Part shown: one piece after another, positions 56,327 to 64,000 of the stretch | How the letters are laid out: each line of letters opens with the position of its first letter | How positions within the stretch are numbered: position 1 is the stretch's first letter | NCBI GenBank assembly: GCA_965248715.1 | Contig: CBDFKB010000008.1 | Span: forward strand, 496,001 to 560,000 | From: CBDFKB01 sp965248715 | GTDB taxonomy: Bacteria; Pseudomonadota; Alphaproteobacteria; Rhizobiales; Rhizobiaceae | DNA length: 64,000 nt | Direction of reading: 5' to 3' | Position numbers and translations under genes: made by a program | Notes under the pieces: model-generated | The model's database searches: none | The model's input: only the letters and a program-made list of their open reading frames with translations | Told to the model about the DNA's origin: nothing

Positions 56327-56592
56327 AGGGTCAGGCCCCATTAATCTGGCTGCAATGGTAAGTCCTATTTGTACGGATATTAGGAGCAAGCCTGCAGGTA
56401 ACCTGCCTGGTTTTCAAAGGCTTGCGACGACATAGTCCGTGCAAATAGGACCTATCCATAGGACGTTCGATATGACAGCGAACTCCTGCGTCAAACCTCT
56501 CAACCGGGGCAAAGGCCCCGCTTTTCGAGCTTTTCCTAAGAATTCTTGTCATATCGAACGCCATTGTAGCCAGATTAATGGGGCCTGGCCCT
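56327..56592. mobile_element. 266-bp MITE-like element with 32-bp inverted ends and internal hairpins
   Basis: The ends (56327-56358 and 56561-56592) are inverted copies with 30 of 32 matches, starting AGGGTCAGGCCCC. The dinucleotide TA flanks both ends (CCCTA/CCCTAA), as for IS630/mariner-type movement. Inside are a second inverted pair (AAGTCCTATTTGTACGGA near 56360 with its near-complement near 56436), a third (CGTTCGATATGACA near 56463 with its complement near 56547), and GGGGC-AAA-GGCCCC. No protein is encoded. Confidence 0.87.
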
Positions 56593-56607
56593 AATGTCTG
56601 ACCGGCT

Positions 56608-57819
56608 CTAATCGTTTAATATTTCCAGTGCCTGTTCAAGGTCGGCGATCAAATCTTCAGTATCTTCAAGACCGATCTGCAACCGGATCAGGAAACCGTC
56701 TAGCGGCGTGGTGGCGACCGTGCGGTCGCGAATATTGGCTGGAACCGCGAGGCTATCATACCCGCCCCAAGAATAACCAAGGCCAAAAATCTTCAGTTGG
56801 TTCAAAAACGCCAGCGCCGCCTCAAAGTCGCGGTCCTTTAGCGTCATCGAGAACAATCCACTGGCGCCGGCAAAATCGCGTTTCCACAAATCATGATCGG
56901 GATGGGCGGCAAGTGCCGGATAGTTGACTGTGCCAATATCTGGGCGGCCTTCGAGCCAAGTGGCGATTTCAAGCGCCGAGCGCTGGTGCTCGCGAAGGCG
57001 AACTCCCATGGTGCGCAGACCCCGGGTCACCTGGAAACAATCATCTGGACCAGCACAACAACCCATCGCCAGGAAGGTGGCGCGCAGTCGCGGGTAGCAT
57101 TGTTGGTTAGCCGAGACCGAACCGAGCACCAGATCGGAATGGCCGCCCGGGTATTTGGTCAACGCCTGAATTGAAACATCGATACCAAAATCCAACCCTT
57201 TGAAAAATATTGGCGTCGCCCAGGTATTGTCGATCATCAGAACCGGTTGTTTGCCGGAATTTCCCGCCTGACGGGTTGCGGCAATGATTGCGGGCATATC
57301 CTGAACCTCAAAGGTGTTGGAACAAACTCCCTCGGTATAGACGAGTGATGTGTTGGGGCGGATCAGTGAGGCAATGTCGCCACCGATCTTGGGATCGTAA
57401 TATTCTACCTCGATGCCCATGCGGCGCAGCACCGTGTCGCAGAAATTGCGCGTCGGCCAATAAACCGCATCAACGATCAATACGTGATCACCGCTGCTGG
57501 CAAAAGCCAAAAGCGGAATGGCTACCGCCGCCAAACCCGACGGAACGATTACCGATCCGGCCGCACCTTCCAATTCGTTGAGGAGGTTTTCCAACGCTTC
57601 CGATGTTGGCGTGCCTATGGTGCCATACAGATAACGTCCCTCGCGTGCGACCATGGCTTCGGCATCGCGGTATAATACGGTCGACGCATGTACGACCGGT
57701 GGTGCGATAAACCCAAAAAAGTCCTTTGGATTATTTCCGGAATGCGCAAGAAGCGTGTTGATGCCGCGCTGCTGTTTGTTCGCGCAATTTTCTTCTTCGG
57801 ATATCATCTTTGAACTCAT
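56608..57819 (-). CDS. metC: Cystathionine beta-lyase-like PLP enzyme (MetC type)
   Basis: A 403-residue Cys/Met-metabolism PLP enzyme. 'YGTIGTPTSEALENLLNELEGAAGSVIVPSGLAAVAIPLLAF' forms the cofactor pocket, 'VLMIDNTWATPIFFKGLDFGIDVSIQALTKYPGGHSDLVLGSV' holds the Asp and the PLP-binding Lys (about residue 213), and 'FLIRLQIGLEDTEDLIADLEQAL' is the C-terminal substrate-Arg segment. MetC splits cystathionine to homocysteine, pyruvate and ammonia. The active-site 'VYTEGVCSNTFEVQD' deviates from the usual ESPGS. Confidence 0.88.
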   Translation of the reverse strand: MSSKMISEEENCANKQQRGINTLLAHSGNNPKDFFGFIAPPVVHASTVLYRDAEAMVAREGRYLYGTIGTPTSEALENLLNELEGAAGSVIVPSGLAAVAIPLLAFASSGDHVLIVDAVYWPTRNFCDTVLRRMGIEVEYYDPKIGGDIASLIRPNTSLVYTEGVCSNTFEVQDMPAIIAATRQAGNSGKQPVLMIDNTWATPIFFKGLDFGIDVSIQALTKYPGGHSDLVLGSVSANQQCYPRLRATFLAMGCCAGPDDCFQVTRGLRTMGVRLREHQRSALEIATWLEGRPDIGTVNYPALAAHPDHDLWKRDFAGASGLFSMTLKDRDFEAALAFLNQLKIFGLGYSWGGYDSLAVPANIRDRTVATTPLDGFLIRLQIGLEDTEDLIADLEQALEILND

Positions 57820-58365
57820 TTGTGGTCTAGTGTCGGTTGCATATCATGGCACTGGGGCCGATTGGGATTCGTCCCTACTGGGTCGGCTTTGCGCTATTTG
57901 TTCTTGAAATATGCCCGATGCGTCCCTTTTCGCTCCGTGACATCGGACCAATCGGGGCTAATTGGCATCACCCATAAATATGGATCCGGCCCAACAAAAT
58001 TTATGCCTTTTGCCATGGATTGCGGCGGTTTTCATGGCCGCGTTTGATTAGCAAAGCTGCCCCAACCGGTCAACCGATTGACGATGGCGCCGGATAGATA
58101 CTTGACGCTATGGCAAAATTGAAATTGTATGGGCTGAGATTGTGCGGGTCGCCCGCCCCTACGGCTCGGCCGCGATACAACCTGCTGGTTGTATGGTCAG
58201 GTCTACAGGTGGGCAGAATGCGCGATCAGTTCGTTGCCTGGATCAATGCAGAGGGGCTTTGATCATTTTCTATAGTCATAAAGACTGTCGATGCTTTGAG
58301 TTCGCGGGTCCCGCGCACCATGGCAACGGGTATTATTTAATTAAGAACAGGAAAGGCTGTTATCC
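57820..58365. other. Intergenic region between the MetC-like gene and aapJ
   Basis: These 546 bp lie between divergent genes and must hold both promoters. No credible open frame is seen. AGGAAAGG stands about ten bases before the aapJ ATG. I could not fix a promoter with confidence. Confidence 0.5.
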
Positions 58366-59394
58366 ATGAATTTGAAAATCGCTTCTGCTGTATTCGGTGC
58401 CGCCGCTTTGGCCGCCACCGGCGTACATACAGCTTCGTTCGCGGCAGGCACACTTGCCGCAGTAAAAGAAAAAGGTTTCGTTCAGTGTGGCGTGAGCCAG
58501 GGCGTTCCGGGGGTTTCCAACCCCGATGACCAAGGTAACTGGTCGGGTATCGACGTTGACGTCTGCCGCGCCATGGCGGCGGCAATATTCGGCGATGCTG
58601 GTGCCGTTAAATACACCCCGTTGTCGGCCAAAGAACGCTTTACCGCTCTGCAATCGGGCGAGATCGACGTTTTGTCACGCAACACCACCTGGACTGCGAC
58701 CCGCGACACCGCGCTTGGTCTGAACTTTGCCGGCGTCAACTATTACGATGGACAGGGCTTCATGGTCCGTTCGGAAATGGGCATTTCTTCTGCGCTCGAA
58801 CTTTCCGGCGCATCGGTATGTACCAACACAGGTACTACCACCGAACTGAACGTTGCTGACTATTTCCGCGCCAATAAAATGGAATACGAAGTCATCGCAT
58901 TTGAAAAATCCGATGAGGTTGTCGCTGCTTATGACGCCGGTCGTTGCGACGTTTATACGACGGACCAGTCAGCCCTTTATGCCAACCGGCTGAAGCTGAC
59001 CAACCCCGCCGAGCATGAGGTGCTTCCGGAAATCATTTCCAAAGAGCCCCTTGGACCAGTTGTACGCCAAGGCGATGACGAATGGTTCAACATAGCCAAA
59101 TGGTCGTTGAACGCCATGATCAACGCCGAAGAGATGGGTCTTTCGTCCACCAATGTCGACGATATGAAATCCTCGGACGACCCAGCCATTCGACGCGTTC
59201 TTGGCCTCGAAGGCACATTTGGTGAAAATCTTGGCATCGGCAATGACTGGGCCTACAGCATCATCAAACAGGTCGGAAACTATAGCGAATCCTTCGACAG
59301 AAACGTCGGACCGGATACCCCGATTGGGATTTCCCGTGGCCTGAACGCCCTTTGGAGCGATGGCGGCATCATGTATGCCCCGCCAATCCGCTAA
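58366..59394 (+). CDS. aapJ: General L-amino-acid ABC transporter binding protein AapJ
   Basis: A 342-residue periplasmic protein. Signal peptide MNLKIASAVFGAAALAATGVHTASFA. The mature start 'GTLAAVKEKGFVQCGVSQGVPGVSNPDDQGNWSGIDVDVCRAMAAAIFG' and 'LSAKERFTALQSGEIDVLSRNTTWTATRDTALGLNFAGVNYYDGQGFMV' are diagnostic for AapJ. It captures a wide range of L-amino acids and delivers them to AapQM. A strong palindrome follows the stop codon, probably giving high aapJ mRNA relative to aapQMP. Confidence 0.96.
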   Translation: MNLKIASAVFGAAALAATGVHTASFAAGTLAAVKEKGFVQCGVSQGVPGVSNPDDQGNWSGIDVDVCRAMAAAIFGDAGAVKYTPLSAKERFTALQSGEIDVLSRNTTWTATRDTALGLNFAGVNYYDGQGFMVRSEMGISSALELSGASVCTNTGTTTELNVADYFRANKMEYEVIAFEKSDEVVAAYDAGRCDVYTTDQSALYANRLKLTNPAEHEVLPEIISKEPLGPVVRQGDDEWFNIAKWSLNAMINAEEMGLSSTNVDDMKSSDDPAIRRVLGLEGTFGENLGIGNDWAYSIIKQVGNYSESFDRNVGPDTPIGISRGLNALWSDGGIMYAPPIR

Positions 59395-59404
59395 CACGGA
59401 TTTC

Positions 59405-59432
59405 GAACCGGCCCGGAATTCCGGGCCGGTTC
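59405..59432 (+). terminator. 28-bp perfect palindrome between aapJ and aapQ
   Basis: GAACCGGCCCGGAA is followed directly by its reverse complement. The hairpin stands about ten bases after the aapJ stop and has no T-run. It is most likely a stabiliser or partial terminator within the operon. Confidence 0.75.
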
Positions 59433-59559
59433 ATCACAGTCAGCATAGCCAAGATTTCCTTGGAACAGATTGATTAATTTTTACAACGCGTTACCATAGC
59501 GTTGCGCAATGAACCAGTTCTGGGTTCGGAACATATAACGACAAGCGGACGGGGAGAAT

Positions 59560-60774
59560 ATGACAGTTCAAGAAGTAATTGGGGTGCGCAAATCATCGGG
59601 CGCATCATTGTTTAACGACCCCAAGATCCGCTCCTTAGCCTACCAGATTTTGTTGGTTTTGTTTCTTGGTTGGCTTGTCTTTACCGTAACCAACAATGTG
59701 TCCGCAAACCTGGAAGCGCAAAATATTGCCACTGGCTGGGGCTTTTTGACCACGACAGCCGGTTTTGGCATTATCCAAAAACTAATCGGCTACACTGAGG
59801 CGTCGAGCTATGGTCGTGCGTTGATGGTGGGTATCGCCAACACATTATTGGTGTCGATTATCGGCGTATTTTTGGCAACCATACTCGGTTTTCTATTGGG
59901 TGTGGGGCGCCTTTCTTCCAACTGGATTATCGCCAAGATCGCCACTGTTTATGTGGAAATCGTGCGCAACATTCCGCTGCTGCTGCAGATATTCTTTTGG
60001 TATTTTGCAGTGCTACGCACCGTGCCGGGCAAGCGCGATAAAATTAGCTTGTTTGATACTTTCCACCTGAACATTACCGGTATTCGCGGGCCGAAAGTGT
60101 TGTTCGAACCCGGCTCCTGGCTGATCGGTGCTGCGTTGATCGCGGCCATTGTAATTATTTATTTCCTGCGCCGCTGGGCACACCAGCGTCAGCGGGATAC
60201 CGGCGAGCAATTCCCGGTATTTAGAGTATCGCTAGCTATTTTGCTTGGCCTGCCGTTAGTGGCCTATTTTCTCGCGGGCATGCCATTGGCGCTCGAGCAT
60301 CCTGAATTCCGGGAAACCGGCGTTATCTTCAAACGCGGGTTTGTGCTTGGCCAAGGGATCAATCTGATACCGGAGTTTTTAGCGCTGTTGGTGGCGCTTG
60401 TAATTTACACGGCGGCCTTTATCGCCGAAATCGTGCGTGCCGGCATTATGGCGGTCAACAAAGGGCAGACCGAAGCATCCTACGCGGTTGGCATGCGGCC
60501 AGGCCCGACATTGCGTTTGGTGGTTATTCCACAAGCGATGCTGGTAATCATTCCGCCATTGATCAGCCAGTTCCTGAATCTTACCAAGAACTCTTCGCTG
60601 GCGGTGGCGATTGCCTATCCCGACCTCGTGGCGGTTGGTGGAACAGTGCTTAACCAGACCGGACAGGCAATCGAGATTGTTGCCATCTGGATGGTGGTTT
60701 ACCTGACACTATCATTGGTCACTTCTTATGTGATGAACCTTTACAACCGGTCGATGTCTTTGGCGGAGCGATAA
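59560..60774 (+). CDS. aapQ: General L-amino-acid ABC transporter permease AapQ
   Basis: A 404-residue inner-membrane permease of the HisMQ type with an N-terminal extension. Motifs: 'YGRALMVGIANTLLVSIIGVFLATILGFLLGVGRLSSNWIIAKIATVYVEIVRNIPLLLQIFFWY' and the EAA loop 'EIVRAGIMAVNKGQTEASYAVGMRPGPTLRLVVIPQAMLVIIPPL'. RBS GGGGAG precedes the ATG. It is followed after one base by aapM. Confidence 0.95.
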   Translation: MTVQEVIGVRKSSGASLFNDPKIRSLAYQILLVLFLGWLVFTVTNNVSANLEAQNIATGWGFLTTTAGFGIIQKLIGYTEASSYGRALMVGIANTLLVSIIGVFLATILGFLLGVGRLSSNWIIAKIATVYVEIVRNIPLLLQIFFWYFAVLRTVPGKRDKISLFDTFHLNITGIRGPKVLFEPGSWLIGAALIAAIVIIYFLRRWAHQRQRDTGEQFPVFRVSLAILLGLPLVAYFLAGMPLALEHPEFRETGVIFKRGFVLGQGINLIPEFLALLVALVIYTAAFIAEIVRAGIMAVNKGQTEASYAVGMRPGPTLRLVVIPQAMLVIIPPLISQFLNLTKNSSLAVAIAYPDLVAVGGTVLNQTGQAIEIVAIWMVVYLTLSLVTSYVMNLYNRSMSLAER

Positions 60775-60775
60775 G

Positions 60776-62083
60776 ATGGCTGAATATGATCCCAACGCCG
60801 TCGCCTTTGTTCGCGACGAAATGGTGGACACGTTGCCGGCGCCGGCAAGCGAAGTTGGTATTGTGGGGTGGATGCGAAAGAATTTATTTTCGTCCATCGG
60901 CAACACGATCCTGACATTGCTTGGCGCCTACCTAGCTTATTTGGCAATTTCCGGATTTTTGGGCTTCGCAATTATTGATGCCGTGTGGTCCGGCGAGGAC
61001 CGAGAAGCCTGCGTCGACGAACACGGCGCTTGCTGGGCGTATGTCGGAGCTTATTTCGACCAATTTATCTATGGGCGATACACATTTTCCGAACGCTGGC
61101 GGGTAAACATCATCTATTTTCTCGGCGCACTTGGTATCGCTTGGATGGTGTACGAATATAGCCCACGCCGCGCCCTGGTCGGACTGTTGATGCTGACAGC
61201 TTTTCCGGTCATTTCGTTTATCATGCTCACCGGTGGCGCCTTGGAATATTCCAATGGTTTCATCTGGACCTTGATCGTATTCGCCGCAGCAATTTTGATT
61301 GCCGCCGTTGTTTTGCCGACATTGACCAAATCTAACCCGATCCCAACCCTGATCACCGCGGCGATTGGCCTTGGCGCGGTGGCGTTCGTGTTGGTGCTGT
61401 GCGGATTTGATTTTGGACTGGAAGAGGTTGAAACTGATCGTTGGGGCGGCTTGCTGGTCACCTTGGTGATCGCGATCACTGGGATCGTAATTTCGCTGCC
61501 GTTTGGGGTAGTCCTGGCACTTGGCCGGCAATCGAAAATGCCAGTAATTCGCATGATTTGCGTGGTGTTCATCGAGTTTTGGCGTGGCGTGCCGTTAATC
61601 ACGATCCTGTTCATGGCCGACGTCATGTTGCCTTTGTTCATGCCCAAAGGGGTTACGGTCGACAATTTGCTGCGGCCAATGGTCGGAGTTGCCTTCTTTG
61701 CTTCCGCTTACATGGCCGAGGTGATCCGTGGCGGATTGCAGGCACTGCCCAAGGGGCAATATGAGGGCGCGCAGGCGCTTGGTCTTAATTACTGGAAGAT
61801 GATGCGTTTGATCATTCTTCCCCAAGCACTGAAATTGGTCATTCCCGGTATCGTCAACACCTTTATCGGGCTTTTCAAGGACACGACGCTGGTTTCGATC
61901 GTTGGGCTGTTTGATTTATTGGGGCAGGTACAGTCGTCGTTTTCCGATCCGAAATGGTCGACCCATCAACAAAGTCACACCGGCTTTCTATTCGCGGCAA
62001 TGGTGTTCTGGATATTCTGTTTCAGTATGAGCCGATATTCGATCTACACCGAACGAAAACTCGATACCGGGCACCGCAGCTAG
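60776..62083 (+). CDS. aapM: General L-amino-acid ABC transporter permease AapM
   Basis: A 435-residue permease, about 50 residues longer than the typical AapM of 384. Core motifs are 'PFGVVLALGRQSKMPVIRMICVVFIEFWRGVPLITILFMADVMLPLF' and the EAA loop 'EVIRGGLQALPKGQYEGAQALGLNYWKMMRLIILPQALKLVIPGIVNTFIGLFKDTTLV'. Extra length lies in additional hydrophobic segments between about residues 155 and 220. It pairs with AapQ. Confidence 0.94.
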   Translation: MAEYDPNAVAFVRDEMVDTLPAPASEVGIVGWMRKNLFSSIGNTILTLLGAYLAYLAISGFLGFAIIDAVWSGEDREACVDEHGACWAYVGAYFDQFIYGRYTFSERWRVNIIYFLGALGIAWMVYEYSPRRALVGLLMLTAFPVISFIMLTGGALEYSNGFIWTLIVFAAAILIAAVVLPTLTKSNPIPTLITAAIGLGAVAFVLVLCGFDFGLEEVETDRWGGLLVTLVIAITGIVISLPFGVVLALGRQSKMPVIRMICVVFIEFWRGVPLITILFMADVMLPLFMPKGVTVDNLLRPMVGVAFFASAYMAEVIRGGLQALPKGQYEGAQALGLNYWKMMRLIILPQALKLVIPGIVNTFIGLFKDTTLVSIVGLFDLLGQVQSSFSDPKWSTHQQSHTGFLFAAMVFWIFCFSMSRYSIYTERKLDTGHRS

Positions 62084-62125
62084 ATTGCCGCCCAGATATT
62101 GAGCAGAAGAGGGAATAAAGCGTTC

Positions 62126-63298
62126 ATGGCAAATAAACAGCAACCAGAGGCGATTGCCAAACCTACCGATCCGGATGATCTGAAATTAATTTCCGGTGTT
62201 GGACCGAAGTTGTCGGGCCTTCTCAACGGGGTCGGTGTTTACAAATTTGAGCAGATCGCTGGTTGGAAAAAGGCCGAGGTGGATTGGGTTGACGATTACC
62301 TCAGTTTCAAGGGCCGCATCGAACGCGACGATTGGATCGGACAGTGTCGGCGCTTGATCATGGAGCGCGATGATGCTTCGCAGACCAAGAAACCCAAGAA
62401 AAAGACATCCAGCAAATCGGCTGCGGCGAAATCCGGAAAGGCAAATGCCATGAGTAACGACAAATCTGCTGATGCCTCTCCTGTAGCTGCGCTAGCGTCG
62501 GCCCCGGTTGCCGCATCGGCCAGTGGTGATCCACCCAAGCGCTCCAGCTTGCACATCTCGGAGACCGATGTGGCGGTTGAAATCGTCGATATGCACAAGT
62601 GGTACGGTGAGTTCCATGTGCTCAAGGACATCAATTTGAAAGTTATGCGTGGCGAACGGATCGTTATCGCCGGCCCGTCCGGTTCCGGCAAATCGACCAT
62701 GATCCGCTGCATCAATCGGCTCGAAGAACACCAACAGGGCGATATCACTGTCGATGGCATCGAACTGACCAATGACCTTAAAAAGATCGATGTAGTGCGC
62801 CGCGAGGTCGGCATGGTGTTCCAACACTTCAACCTGTTCCCGCACCTGACCATTTTGGAAAACTGCACCCTGGCACCGATTTGGGTCCGCAAGATGCCGC
62901 AAAAGGAGGCCGATGAGATTGCCATGCGTTATCTTGAAAGGGTCAAAATCCCTGAGCAGGCACTGAAATATCCAGGCCAGCTATCCGGCGGTCAGCAGCA
63001 GCGCGTGGCAATCGCCCGCTCGCTATGCATGAACCCGCGGATCATGTTGTTCGATGAGCCAACCTCGGCGCTTGACCCGGAAATGATCAAGGAAGTGCTC
63101 GACGTTATGGTCGATCTGGCCGAGGAGGGCATGACCATGTTGTGTGTGACCCACGAAATGGGATTTGCCCGTCAGGTAGCCAACCGGGTGATGTTCATGG
63201 ATGAAGGTCAAATCGTCGAGCAGAACGAGCCCGAGGAATTTTTCACCAACCCTCAGCACGAACGTACCAAGCTGTTCTTGAGCCAGATCCTGCACTAG
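62126..63298 (+). CDS. aapP: AapP ATPase fused to an N-terminal helix-hairpin-helix domain
   Basis: The 390-residue reading from MANKQQPEAIAKPTDPDDLK (62126) starts with a ~65-residue HhH domain ('LKLISGVGPKLSGLLNGVGVYKFEQIAGWKKAEVDWVDDYLSFKGRIERDDW'), then a Lys-rich linker, then a full AapP. Walker A is GPSGSGKST, the signature is LSGGQQQR, and Walker B is IMLFDEPTSALDPEM. Canonical AapP would begin at the internal ATG 62450 (MSNDKSADASPVAALAS), which has GGAAAGG eight bases upstream, giving 282 residues. Both proteins could be made. The stop TAG is formed by a dispersed repeat. It energises AapQM. Confidence 0.92.
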   Translation: MANKQQPEAIAKPTDPDDLKLISGVGPKLSGLLNGVGVYKFEQIAGWKKAEVDWVDDYLSFKGRIERDDWIGQCRRLIMERDDASQTKKPKKKTSSKSAAAKSGKANAMSNDKSADASPVAALASAPVAASASGDPPKRSSLHISETDVAVEIVDMHKWYGEFHVLKDINLKVMRGERIVIAGPSGSGKSTMIRCINRLEEHQQGDITVDGIELTNDLKKIDVVRREVGMVFQHFNLFPHLTILENCTLAPIWVRKMPQKEADEIAMRYLERVKIPEQALKYPGQLSGGQQQRVAIARSLCMNPRIMLFDEPTSALDPEMIKEVLDVMVDLAEEGMTMLCVTHEMGFARQVANRVMFMDEGQIVEQNEPEEFFTNPQHERTKLFLSQILH

Positions 63299-63566
63299 GC
63301 CGTGTCACCCAAAAGTGGGCACCGGTTTTGGGAAAAATGACACGCAAAAACAAAGCGATAGCGCGACGAAGCTATTCCAACGCTTGGTGACAAGCGCTAG
63401 CGCGTATTCCCGAAAAGTGTGTAGCGGTTTTCGGATAAGAATACGTGCCAGGAAAAAAGTGGCCCGCGTATTCCCCAAAAGTGGGCACCGGTTTTGGGAA
63501 AAAGGGCACGCATAAACAAACAGATAGCGCGACGAAGCAAATCTAACGCTTCTTGACAAGCGCTAG
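63295..63566. repeat. Cluster of three CTAG-ended repeats filling the aapP-monooxygenase gap
   Basis: A full 106-bp unit covers 63295-63400, a truncated variant (CGCGTATTCCCGAAAAGTGTGTAGCGG type) covers 63397-63453, and a third unit covers about 63467-63566. The first CTAG contains the aapP stop; the last CTAG, read on the minus strand, contains the stop of the next gene. Confidence 0.93.
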
Positions 63567-64000
63567 TCTTGCGCCCGCCAATCGTGGATCCAGTCGAACT
63601 GGCTGGCGAGCCGTTCTGCAGGCAATCGTTTAAGGACCAGGTCGCGAGCGAACGCGAACGGCATAGGTGTGTGATAGATCATGCGGGTTTTTCGTGCCGC
63701 TTGCCATACCTGCTTGACCCGATCGACCCGTAAAGCAGCATAGCTTTGCGTCGCCTCGGTTGGTGCATCCGGTAGGCGGGCCAGTTGCGCGGCCAGCACG
63801 AATGCATCCTCCAGCCCCATGGCGGCGCCTTGCGCCAGGTAAGGCACCATGGCATGGGCCGCGTCGCCGATCAGGGTAATTGGCACTTTTGCGATGGGGA
63901 AGGCCGGGGGCACTTCGTAAAGCGGCCAAGGTGTCCAACCGCCCGCAATATTTGCCAGATCTGTGAACGGAGCCGCCGATCGGGCGAGAATTGCGCCAGG
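63563..64000 (-). CDS. FAD-dependent monooxygenase (salicylate hydroxylase-like), C-terminal part
   Basis: The gene runs off the window end; at least 145 residues of the C-terminal half are present. The flavin contact 'ITLIGDAAHAMVPYLAQGAAMGLEDAFVLAAQLA' is the GD motif of class A flavoprotein hydroxylases. The N-terminal FAD motif lies outside. Substrate unknown. Its stop codon TAG (63563-63565) is within the end of a dispersed repeat. Confidence 0.87.
   Translation of the reverse strand, partial: PGAILARSAAPFTDLANIAGGWTPWPLYEVPPAFPIAKVPITLIGDAAHAMVPYLAQGAAMGLEDAFVLAAQLARLPDAPTEATQSYAALRVDRVKQVWQAARKTRMIYHTPMPFAFARDLVLKRLPAERLASQFDWIHDWRAQD

Overview
The window reads as a chromosome segment of an alphaproteobacterium, most likely of the Hyphomicrobiales (rhizobia-like). 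The support is family content: an aapJQMP general amino-acid transporter, a glycerol ABC system of the rhizobial glpSTPQV type next to glpD and glpR, a double cold-shock-domain protein beside a DUF192 protein, and an MnmA and tRNAs that look rhizobial. No rRNA, replication origin or CRISPR array was seen. Species cannot be named from this sequence.

Layout. 1-4140: end of a hydantoinase/dihydropyrimidinase gene and a four-gene NitT/TauT-type ABC transporter, probably for pyrimidine-related compounds, closed by a clear terminator. 4180-6490: a patchwork of broken IS3- and IS66-type elements, one small orphan gene, and an inverted scrap of a peptidase gene whose full copy lies at 23838. 6605-16638: a two-subunit CoA-transferase, a rhodanese, potGHI-like putrescine transport genes without potF, an AbrB-type membrane protein, a DECR-like SDR, an Ldh-family dehydrogenase and glutaryl-CoA dehydrogenase. 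16885-20650: mnmA, tRNA-Met, an intact-looking IS3 element inside an older IS3 remnant, and tRNA-Arg. 20650-23790: an AT-rich acquired stretch holding an unknown gene split by an IS5-type element, and decayed transposases.

23838-31864: a CocE-type hydrolase, then a thiolase plus paaABCDE (phenylacetyl-CoA epoxidase) with an additional ferritin-like paralogue and a TetR-type operator candidate upstream. 32156-44074: a tandem array of a genome repeat, NamZ (DUF1343), a fused alpha/beta 2-oxoacid dehydrogenase E1, an FAD amine oxidase, tRNA-Glu, an M15-type lipoprotein, a glyoxalase-fold protein, the cold-shock protein, DUF192, a VWA protein with five Ig-like repeats, and a thioesterase. 44133-52635: glpD-glpR diverging from glpV-S-T-P-Q-DUF2160, with an apparent frameshift in glpS. 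52686-57819: a molybdopterin oxidoreductase translationally coupled to an amidase, a MITE-like hairpin element, and a MetC-like enzyme. 58366-63298: aapJQMP, in which aapP carries an in-frame N-terminal helix-hairpin-helix domain and a second, internal start. The window ends inside an FAD monooxygenase gene.

The genes are mostly catabolic and uptake functions: amino acids, glycerol, polyamines, pyrimidines, aromatic acids and glutarate/lysine. A roughly 106-bp repeat ending in CTAG recurs throughout. It is used as gene terminus at mnmA, aapP and the last gene, and one copy is itself interrupted by a 143-bp element with a 4-bp target duplication. The observations I rate highest are the AapP fusion with a dual start, the VWA/Ig-repeat protein, the nested repeats, and the inverted duplication that records past rearrangement.
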